Positions 6,518 through 11,467 of a stretch of DNA of 11,467 nt are shown piece by piece (position 1 is the stretch's first letter; each line of letters begins with the position of its first letter). Below the pieces are notes generated by a model. It had not been told where the DNA came from. It searched no databases and worked only from the letters and a program-made list of their open reading frames with translations. Source of the stretch: Flavobacteriales bacterium (GTDB lineage Bacteria; Bacteroidota; Bacteroidia; Flavobacteriales_D; Crocinitomicaceae). The translations under genes were made by a program, and so were the position numbers. Location: contig CANMFV010000018.1 in assembly GCA_947496835.1 (NCBI GenBank), positions 1-11,467 of the forward strand, written 5' to 3'.

Positions 6518-6946
6518 ATGATTATTCCAATTGGTTGCGATCACGCAGGATTTAAAACGAAAGAACTTATCGTTAAACATTTGACTAACAAAGGATTCCA
6601 GATCAAAGATTTTGGTTGTTATTCTGAATCGAGTATTGATTACCCTGATTACGCCCATCCGGTAGCACAGATGGTAGAGGAAAACCCAGGAATGATTGGT
6701 GTGTTATTATGTGGTTCTGGTAATGGGATTAATATGACAGCAAATAAACATGCAGGAATTAGAAGTGCATTGTGCTGGGAGAAAGAAATAGCTTCATTGG
6801 CTCGATCTCACAACGATGCAAATATCATTGCTATTCCAGCGCGGTTTGTTTCTGAAGAAATGGCAATCGAAATGGTGGATGTGTTTTTATCTACCGTTTT
6901 CGAAGGAGGACGACATCAAAATAGAATTGATAAAATACCGTGTTAA
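6518..6946 (+). CDS. rpiB: Ribose-5-phosphate isomerase B
   Basis: Cytoplasmic pentose-phosphate enzyme interconverting ribose 5-phosphate and ribulose 5-phosphate. The product has 142 residues, full length for the RpiB/LacAB family. Family features visible: the N-terminal GCDHAG motif with D8 and H9, catalytic Cys65 followed by the anion-binding GSGNG loop (66-70), the H98-N99-D100 segment, and the C-terminal EGGRHQNRI stretch with R132 and R136. The ATG at 6518 is preceded by an A-rich leader with no Shine-Dalgarno, and a TAnnTTTG box lies 21 nt upstream. It is the only clear plus-strand gene in the window and ends convergently with the OmpA-domain gene, the stop codons sharing TTAA (6943-6946). 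LacA/LacB galactose-6-phosphate isomerases are related, but there is no tagatose pathway context here. Confidence 0.94.
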   Translation: MIIPIGCDHAGFKTKELIVKHLTNKGFQIKDFGCYSESSIDYPDYAHPVAQMVEENPGMIGVLLCGSGNGINMTANKHAGIRSALCWEKEIASLARSHNDANIIAIPARFVSEEMAIEMVDVFLSTVFEGGRHQNRIDKIPC

Positions 6947-8070
6947 TTTGAAATGATTAGGACTTCAACACGTCTATTTGCCTCTTTTTCCTCTTCTGAT
7001 TGTGGATTTTTATAGATAGGCTTGGTATTACCAAAACCAATTGCTTTTAATCTTTTTTCTTCAACTCCACCCTCGATAAGGTAATCAACAACTCGTTGCG
7101 CTCGTTTTTTAGATAATTTCATCGACACTAAGTTTTTGTCGTTATCTTCATTTACATGTCCGTGTACTTCAATGTAGGTATTAGGGTTTAAAATCAAAAA
7201 ATCACGCAATCGCTTCAATTTCGGGTAGGATTCTTCTAAAATGGTTGCAAGTCCTGCCGCAAAATAAACATCGTCTAATCCAGAAATCATTCCTTCTTGA
7301 ATCGGCTTTAACCAAATGGTATCCTTAAAGTCTGAGCTGATAGGAATAGCTGTGTTATTCAAATCAGAAGATAAATAACCCTCTGCATCTACTCGAATCG
7401 TACCTGTTTTTATTTTTTTAATCAGATTCATTTCGATATCACTCCCACGGTAAATACCATTTATTTCTGCAGAGCCTTGTAATAAAACCCTCGCTTCCAC
7501 TGCCTTTTTACTTAGAACATCTCTAACAACAATGGAATAAATTTGTAAATTTTCATTGTAAACAAGGTTTAGCGGCCACGTTTTATTTTTTTCGGATTCA
7601 TCTAATTCAAAAGAAAAAGCAGTGTTGATTTCTTGTTTTAGTTTTTCTTTCGCTATTAATAAAATATAAAATTGGTCATTTTCATCCACAGCGATCTGTG
7701 TTGAAAGACTCTGCATTGAGTCAATTGATTTTTCTAAAAGGACCTGTAAATTTTGTTCTTTGAGCCCCGAACAAATGTTACCTCCTTTTTCCTTTAAAAT
7801 TAATACATCAACTAATGATTGATTTTTACTAAAGGTAATGGTTAAATTACCTTTGTTGACGCTCGTGAAATGTACCCAAATCTGATTTTTTGTAGGTGAG
7901 GAAATGTGCTGAAAAACACCTTCGGAAGGGACAACACCTTTTTTGCCGGTAAAAAACAATGAATAAGACCCTGTTGGATTCAAGTCGAGCGCATTTTCAC
8001 AACTTGTATAATCTTTCTGTTGTGAAAATGCGAAAAACGGAATAAAAAATAAAATAACGTAATACCGCAT
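6943..8070 (-). CDS. OmpA-family C-terminal domain envelope protein
   Basis: 375-residue secreted protein. Residues 1-16 are a signal peptide (basic start, hydrophobic core, cut probably near FAFSQQ). Residues about 20-155 look like a beta-rich domain with Cys24 and Cys100. Residues about 175-255 resemble a carboxypeptidase-regulatory-like or beta-sandwich segment (VRDVLSKKAVEARVLLQG). Residues about 265-375 are a clear OmpA/MotB peptidoglycan-binding domain: VYFAAG, IEVHGHVNEDND, the LSKKRAQRVVDYLIEGGV helix, GFGNTKPI, and the NRRVEV end. No N-terminal OmpA beta barrel is apparent, so it likely sits in the periplasm or at the outer membrane, gripping peptidoglycan. The ATG is at 8068-8070. 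The DUF4403 lipoprotein gene ends only 15 bp upstream and this gene has no -7 box of its own, so the two are probably co-transcribed. No terminator separates it from convergent rpiB. Confidence 0.9.
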   Translation of the reverse strand: MRYYVILFFIPFFAFSQQKDYTSCENALDLNPTGSYSLFFTGKKGVVPSEGVFQHISSPTKNQIWVHFTSVNKGNLTITFSKNQSLVDVLILKEKGGNICSGLKEQNLQVLLEKSIDSMQSLSTQIAVDENDQFYILLIAKEKLKQEINTAFSFELDESEKNKTWPLNLVYNENLQIYSIVVRDVLSKKAVEARVLLQGSAEINGIYRGSDIEMNLIKKIKTGTIRVDAEGYLSSDLNNTAIPISSDFKDTIWLKPIQEGMISGLDDVYFAAGLATILEESYPKLKRLRDFLILNPNTYIEVHGHVNEDNDKNLVSMKLSKKRAQRVVDYLIEGGVEEKRLKAIGFGNTKPIYKNPQSEEEKEANRRVEVLIISN

Positions 8071-8085
8071 AGCGCCTTCAACGCA

Positions 8086-9486
8086 TTATTTCATCTTTAG
8101 TTTCATATTACCAGAAACTTCTGTTGTAAGAAAAAATCCTGAAGCGCCTAATAGAATCGTTGAAACAGCCAGACGATCAACAGTTCCTGATAAAAACACT
8201 CCTTCGTCGAGTTGTGTGTTTAATTGGTTCGTAATGGTTGTTTTTGTTTCATTTAGCAGTGGATTCAAATCATATTTTGCTGATTTATTCAGTTCCTCTA
8301 AAATCCGTTTATCAAACAACCATTTAGCCGTTTTTAACAAAATACTTTTCGAATTGATATCATACGCTAAATTCGTTAACACAAAAAACTGATCTTCTGT
8401 AATATAAGGTGTTCCTATCAGATAAAACTCTCCTTTTTTTGAACCCGAAAAATAAACTTGTATAATGAGTTTCTGTTCTTGATTTCCTAAAACATGAAGA
8501 GAGTCAACACTAATTTCTTTTCCATTAAAAGGTATTTTATAACCGATTAAATTCTTATTCATTATTTTATTAATAGAGTCATATGAGGCTTTTACAAGGA
8601 TATTCAAGGCATATCCTTGACCAGGAGTGTATGTTGTTTGATTGGGTAAGACGCTATAAATAGTTTGTTCTTTATTTGTGGTAATATAAGGTTCCACAGT
8701 CAATTCTGCGGTCAATTCTGCTCGTTTATTTGTTGCATCAAAGGTGACAGGACTAAGCGATATGTTTTTAGGTTTTAAATAGAGAAAACCATAATCATTT
8801 AAATTCATCGGCTCTTCTAATTGACGCCAAACATCTTTTATTGAGGAACGAATATCAACGGATTCTATTTGACGATCAATATCCTTTTCTAAGGATTGTA
8901 ATTGATTTTTTACTTGCTTTTCCACTTGGGATGTGGCGTTATACTTAAAAACGGTGATTTCACATGGGTCAATCACATCGAAACGTTTCAACTTCGTTTC
9001 TGTGTTGAATATGTATGAATTAGTAATCGAAACCGTCGTGTTATATCCCACTTTTACTCTGCGCATTGGTTCTCCCACACCACAACTTGCATAGATTCGA
9101 GGAATGGCGCATGTTCCTTTTTCATCCCATAAACTATGGCATTTGGGACAATAATTTAATTTCAATTGAAATTTCCCATCAACTTCATAGTACAAACCAG
9201 TTTTGGTTAGTTGAAAATTGATGGGTTCACGAATGAACTTATAGTTGAAACTTACCCCTTCACATTGTTCTTGTTTTCCATCAAAACTAATAGGCAAAGA
9301 TTTTTCTACGTCATTAAGTTGACTTTGCAGGTCAATTTCAATGGGCACAGTTATTTTAGAAACAGACAGAACGGGGAGTGGTGGGTCTATCATTTCCACA
9401 ATAGGTTCCGGAATGTTAATGGATTTGCATGAACAAACCAAAATTGGAAGTAAAAAAAGAAGGTATTTCAGGCAAGGCGGAATCAC
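8086..9486 (-). CDS. DUF4403 family lipoprotein
   Basis: 466-residue predicted lipoprotein that I assign to DUF4403 from its length, beta-rich pattern and YCPKC...CAIPR...SCGVGEPMRRV segment. I recall DUF4403 being linked to BPI/TULIP-like lipid-binding folds; its biological role is unknown. A lipoprotein signal peptide runs through residues 1-19 with lipobox VCS-C20. Four cysteines (113, 116, 126, 135) sit in a short loop and could form disulfides or a small metal site. The start is GTG at 9484-9486: no in-frame ATG precedes it nearby, and the next Met (32) would lose the signal peptide. A -7 box lies 23 nt upstream, with a perfect dyad between box and start. It is followed after 15 bp by the OmpA-domain gene, suggesting a shared envelope role. 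Family call is moderate to good; function unknown. Confidence 0.83.
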   Translation of the reverse strand: MIPPCLKYLLFLLPILVCSCKSINIPEPIVEMIDPPLPVLSVSKITVPIEIDLQSQLNDVEKSLPISFDGKQEQCEGVSFNYKFIREPINFQLTKTGLYYEVDGKFQLKLNYCPKCHSLWDEKGTCAIPRIYASCGVGEPMRRVKVGYNTTVSITNSYIFNTETKLKRFDVIDPCEITVFKYNATSQVEKQVKNQLQSLEKDIDRQIESVDIRSSIKDVWRQLEEPMNLNDYGFLYLKPKNISLSPVTFDATNKRAELTAELTVEPYITTNKEQTIYSVLPNQTTYTPGQGYALNILVKASYDSINKIMNKNLIGYKIPFNGKEISVDSLHVLGNQEQKLIIQVYFSGSKKGEFYLIGTPYITEDQFFVLTNLAYDINSKSILLKTAKWLFDKRILEELNKSAKYDLNPLLNETKTTITNQLNTQLDEGVFLSGTVDRLAVSTILLGASGFFLTTEVSGNMKLKMK

Positions 9487-9494
9487 GAAACGAA

Positions 9495-9510
9495 GGTAAA
9501 ATAATTTACC
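9495..9510. promoter_or_regulatory. Perfect dyad at the DUF4403 transcription start (candidate operator or leader hairpin)
   Basis: GGTAAA and TTTACC are perfect 6-bp arms around ATAA, placed directly between the -7 box and the GTG start and covering the expected transcription start. A bound repressor would block initiation. Chance is possible, as the arms are short. Confidence 0.35.
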
Positions 9511-9517
9511 AAACTTA
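9510..9517 (-). promoter_or_regulatory. Bacteroidota-type -7 box for the DUF4403-OmpA operon
   Basis: Minus-strand TAAGTTTG is an exact TAnnTTTG match, 23 nt from the GTG start and just downstream of the idh terminator, consistent with an independent transcription unit. The -33 element is not clear. Confidence 0.55.
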
Positions 9518-9543
9518 GTTATTTCTTGAAAAAAATTGAATAT

Positions 9544-9565
9544 AAAAAAGGGGGCCTAGGCCCCC
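9544..9565 (-). terminator. Rho-independent terminator of the isocitrate dehydrogenase gene
   Basis: GGGGGCCTAGGCCCCC (9550-9565) is a perfect 16-bp palindrome, folding as a 6-bp all-GC stem with a CTAG loop. On the minus strand it is followed by six U residues (A-tract 9544-9549) and starts 7 nt after the gene's stop codon. No U-tract exists on the plus side, so it acts for the minus strand only. Confidence 0.92.
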
Positions 9566-9572
9566 GAAAATC

Positions 9573-10802
9573 TTAGTTCATTTTGGCTTTTAATCCTTTA
9601 TCTAAGGCATCCAAAAATTCTTCGGTATATACGTAATGATCACCATGATTCACTTTGTTTCCATGAATACAGACAGCAAGGTCTTTCGTCATGATGCCAG
9701 ATTCAACCGTTTCAATACAAACGCGCTCTAGTGAAAGACAGAAGTCGATTAATGCTTGGTTGTTGTCTAGTTTACCTCTAAACGCCAAACCTCTTGTCCA
9801 AGCGAAAATAGATGCAATTGGATTTGTAGACGTTTGTTTTCCAGCTTGATAATCTCTATAGTGACGAGTAACTGTTCCGTGTGCCGCTTCAGCCTCCATG
9901 ATTTCGCCGTCCGGTGTAATTAGCACAGAGGTCATTAATCCAAGAGAACCAAAACCTTGAGCAACAGTATCCGATTGAACATCACCGTCATAATTTTTAC
10001 AAGCCCAAACGAAATTTCCATTCCATTTTAATGCAGACGCCACCATATCATCAATCAAACGATGTTCGTAAACAATTCCAGCTGCTTCGTATTTCGCTTT
10101 GAATTCATTTTGGTAAATTTCTTCAAAAATATCTTTGAAACGACCATCGTATTTTTTCAAAATGGTGTTTTTTGTAGACAAGTAAAGCGGCCATTTTTTA
10201 GCAAGTGCCATGTTGAAGCAAGAATAAGCAAATCCTCGAATGGATTCATCTGTATTATACATCGCCATTCCAACTCCATCTCCTTTAAAGTTGTACACTT
10301 CGAAGTTTTGTACTTCACCACCATCTTCTGGGGTAAAAGTCATTGTTAATTTCCCTTTTCCTTTGAAAATAGCATCTGTTGCACGGTATTGATCTCCGAA
10401 TGCATGACGACCAACAATAATTGGAGCGGTCCAGTTTGTCACCAAGCGCGGAACGTTTTGCATCACGATAGGCTCACGAAAAACGGTTCCATCAAGGATA
10501 TTACGAATTGTTCCATTTGGAGATTTCCACATGGATTTTAAATTGAACTCTTTTACACGTGCTTCATCTGGTGTGATGGTAGCACATTTAATTCCTACTT
10601 TATATTCTTTAATTGCTTCAGCGGCGTCAATGGTTATTTGGTCATTGGTTTCATCGCGTTTTTCAATACCTAAATCATAATATTTAATATCAAGATCTAA
10701 ATAAGGAAGAATCAATTTATCTTTAATGAATTTCCAAATAATGCGGGTCATTTCATCCCCGTCCAACTCTACTACTGGATTTGCAACTTTAATTTTTGAC
10801 AT
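9573..10802 (-). CDS. NADP-dependent isocitrate dehydrogenase (type II, dimeric, eukaryotic-like)
   Basis: Oxidatively decarboxylates isocitrate to 2-oxoglutarate with NADP+ and Mg2+/Mn2+ in the TCA cycle; cytoplasmic. The 409-residue product follows the IDH family that includes human IDH1/IDH2, not the E. coli Icd type. Visible: the ATITPDEARV loop, S94 and N96 in KSPNGTIRN, R100, R109, R132 in GRHAFGDQYRATD, Y139, K211, metal-binding D251, D274 and D278 (each one below human IDH1 numbering), and the NADP-binding HGTVTRHY segment (308-315). I chose the ATG at 10800-10802 (MSKIKVANP): an upstream in-frame TTG at 10823 would add seven unlikely residues and begin inside the -7 box. A strong terminator follows. 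The gene may be icd by function, but that symbol usually denotes the other subfamily, so none is given. Confidence 0.95.
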   Translation of the reverse strand: MSKIKVANPVVELDGDEMTRIIWKFIKDKLILPYLDLDIKYYDLGIEKRDETNDQITIDAAEAIKEYKVGIKCATITPDEARVKEFNLKSMWKSPNGTIRNILDGTVFREPIVMQNVPRLVTNWTAPIIVGRHAFGDQYRATDAIFKGKGKLTMTFTPEDGGEVQNFEVYNFKGDGVGMAMYNTDESIRGFAYSCFNMALAKKWPLYLSTKNTILKKYDGRFKDIFEEIYQNEFKAKYEAAGIVYEHRLIDDMVASALKWNGNFVWACKNYDGDVQSDTVAQGFGSLGLMTSVLITPDGEIMEAEAAHGTVTRHYRDYQAGKQTSTNPIASIFAWTRGLAFRGKLDNNQALIDFCLSLERVCIETVESGIMTKDLAVCIHGNKVNHGDHYVYTEEFLDALDKGLKAKMN

Positions 10803-10820
10803 AGGTACGTTTTTACAGCA

Positions 10821-10828
10821 CAAAATTA
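10821..10828 (-). promoter_or_regulatory. Bacteroidota-type -7 box for isocitrate dehydrogenase
   Basis: Minus-strand TAATTTTG matches TAnnTTTG exactly, 18 nt before the chosen ATG. This supports the start at 10802 over the upstream TTG, which lies within this box. No clear -33 TTG. Confidence 0.5.
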
Positions 10829-10878
10829 CGCAATTTTTTACGAATTATGAGGGAGAATATACCGCTTTAAACGTCAGT

Positions 10879-10904
10879 GTAAATTGTTTGAGCGTAACAA
10901 TTAC
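10879..10904. promoter_or_regulatory. Inverted repeat upstream of isocitrate dehydrogenase
   Basis: AATTGTT (10882-10888) and AACAATT (10896-10902) are perfect 7-bp arms around a 7-base loop; allowing one bulged base extends them to GTAAATTGTT / AACAATTAC. There is no U-tract on either side, so it is not a typical terminator. It lies about 50 bp upstream of the -7 box and may be a regulator site. Confidence 0.3.
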
Positions 10905-10929
10905 CTGCGGGAATTTTCTTCTTACAAAT

Positions 10930-10949
10930 AACATGTGAGATTACATGTT
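10930..10949 (-). terminator. Weak stem-loop after the small membrane protein gene
   Basis: AACATGT and ACATGTT are perfect 7-bp arms around GAGATT, starting immediately after the gene's stop codon on the minus strand. The stem is AT-rich and the following tract (TATTTG) is poor in U, so termination would be inefficient; it may instead be an mRNA 3'-end hairpin. Confidence 0.4.
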
Positions 10950-11204
10950 TTATGAATAGGAGAACCAAGAAAATAAAAGCACAAGTAATGATAAAACTAG
11001 TCCAAACCCAAGAATTGTAGGAATAAGCTTACTTTCTTTTCGTTCACCCTTAAGAAAAAAGCGCCAAAGAATGAAGCTAATTAATCCACAAGGATAAGCA
11101 AAGATTAATGCTGCACCACGAACCCAAACTGTACCTGCTAATAAGAACCAGAGGGAAAAAAGGAAAGAAATGAGCGCGATCCAATCGTTTTTTGTTCTTT
11201 TCAT
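10950..11204 (-). CDS. Small three-helix membrane protein, function unknown
   Basis: 84-residue protein that I do not recognise. Starting from ATG at 11202-11204 (MKRTKNDWIA), a short basic N-terminus is followed by three hydrophobic segments, roughly residues 10-27, 29-48 and 60-80, with a basic KGERKESK turn between the second and third. This suggests an inner-membrane protein with a cytoplasmic N-terminus. In-frame GTG (11207) and TTG (11210) lie just upstream, but the ATG is the simplest start and has a -7 box 19 nt upstream. No cofactor or catalytic motif is visible. It is flanked by its own promoter and the fumC terminator, so it is probably monocistronic. Confidence 0.7.
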   Translation of the reverse strand: MKRTKNDWIALISFLFSLWFLLAGTVWVRGAALIFAYPCGLISFILWRFFLKGERKESKLIPTILGFGLVLSLLVLLFSWFSYS

Positions 11205-11223
11205 CACCAAATAATTAGGAAGT

Positions 11224-11231
11224 CAAAAATA
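11224..11231 (-). promoter_or_regulatory. Bacteroidota-type -7 box for the small membrane protein
   Basis: Minus-strand TATTTTTG matches TAnnTTTG exactly and lies 19 nt before the ATG, just downstream of the fumC terminator. No clear -33 TTG. Confidence 0.45.
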
Positions 11232-11243
11232 GTGTTTTATCAT

Positions 11244-11267
11244 AAAAAAAGCGGTGAATTTCACCGC
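11244..11267 (-). terminator. Rho-independent terminator of fumC
   Basis: GCGGTGA (11251-11257) and TCACCGC (11261-11267) form a 7-bp stem with an ATT loop, followed on the minus strand by seven U residues (A-tract 11244-11250). It starts 27 nt after the fumC stop. AAA/TTT pairs outside the stem extend it slightly. Confidence 0.9.
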
Positions 11268-11294
11268 TTTCCTTTCCTCTAAAAAAGTGGAAGA

Positions 11295-11467
11295 TTAATC
11301 TAAAGAACCAATCATTTTAGATGGATCTACATATAAATCGTATTCTTCGGATGTAACATGACCAAGTCCAACCGCAGCTTCTTTCAGTGTTGTTCCATTT
11401 TTGTGTGCATATTTTGCAATTTCAGCTGCTTTGTAATAGCCAATTTTGGTATTCAATGCTGTAACTA
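11295..11467 (-). CDS. fumC: Class II fumarate hydratase, C-terminal 56 residues (5' part outside the window)
   Basis: Fumarase C hydrates fumarate to L-malate in the TCA cycle. Only the last 56 codons are present; the frame is open to the right edge. The visible tail VTALNTKIGYYKAAEIA, then KNGTTLKEAAVGLGHVTSEEYD, then DPSKMIGSLD matches the C-terminal domain of class II fumarases. The GTTLKEAA segment and the Y/W-V-D-P-x-K-M ending favour fumarase over aspartate ammonia-lyase of the same superfamily, though the SS catalytic loop lies outside the window. It has its own strong terminator and is near the isocitrate dehydrogenase gene, another TCA-cycle enzyme. Confidence 0.88.
   Translation of the reverse strand, partial: VTALNTKIGYYKAAEIAKYAHKNGTTLKEAAVGLGHVTSEEYDLYVDPSKMIGSLD

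Noticed and set aside
10062..10349. Plus-strand 95-codon frame, and similar ones at 9211-9432 and 10726-10938
   Set aside because: Each is wholly or largely antisense to a conserved gene or promoter region, and none has family motifs.
10803..10823. Upstream TTG start adding seven residues to isocitrate dehydrogenase
   Set aside because: The added residues (CCKNVP region) are not family-like, the TTG lies in the -7 box, and an ATG giving the standard MSKIKVANP start is present.
1..11467. CRISPR array, insertion sequence, prophage or defence island
   Set aside because: No spaced direct-repeat array, transposase, terminal repeats, integrase or defence-type genes were found; all genes are housekeeping or envelope type.

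Overview
The window looks like a core chromosomal segment from an AT-rich Bacteroidota bacterium, most likely Flavobacteriales. The evidence is a DUF4175 giant membrane protein, a DUF4403 lipoprotein, a YbeY with the HGVLHLCGYKD form of its metal motif, a dimeric type II NADP-isocitrate dehydrogenase, no convincing Shine-Dalgarno sites, and Bacteroidota-type -7 boxes (TAnnTTTG) 18-32 nt before the first gene of every transcription unit. A placement near Crocinitomicaceae is possible, but nothing here proves it.

Left part (1-5946, all minus strand): a four-gene, probably co-transcribed unit reads leftwards as DUF4175 protein, then an RsbW-like GHKL ATP-binding protein, then ybeY (rRNA maturation), then mnmG (tRNA U34 modification, running off the left edge). 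Spacings are 24 bp, a 4-bp ATGA overlap and 31 bp. Around the ybeY/mnmG junction are two ParB-binding parS sites 37 bp apart: a perfect TGTTTCACGTGAAACA inside the end of ybeY and a one-mismatch copy in the mnmG leader.

Middle (5947-6517): a 571-bp AT-rich stretch without a gene separates the leftward operon from rightward rpiB. It holds a 60-bp block that is 90% A+T, two exact TTATNCACA DnaA-box matches, several one-mismatch boxes and short repeats. With parS about 4.3 kb away, this is a credible but unproven candidate replication origin. Its rpiB-proximal end carries the rpiB promoter and a dyad over the -7 box.

Right part (6518-11467): rpiB (ribose-5-phosphate isomerase B) converges on an OmpA-domain protein, the two stop codons sharing TTAA. 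The OmpA-domain gene lies 15 bp downstream of a DUF4403 lipoprotein gene, so the two probably form an envelope operon. Then come NADP-dependent isocitrate dehydrogenase with a strong terminator, a small three-helix membrane protein, and the 3' end of fumC with its own terminator. Two TCA-cycle genes therefore sit close together.

No mobile element, CRISPR array, rRNA or tRNA was seen. Gene content is ordinary housekeeping and envelope genes. The most interesting part is the chromosome-maintenance signal: the parS pair and the origin-like intergenic region.
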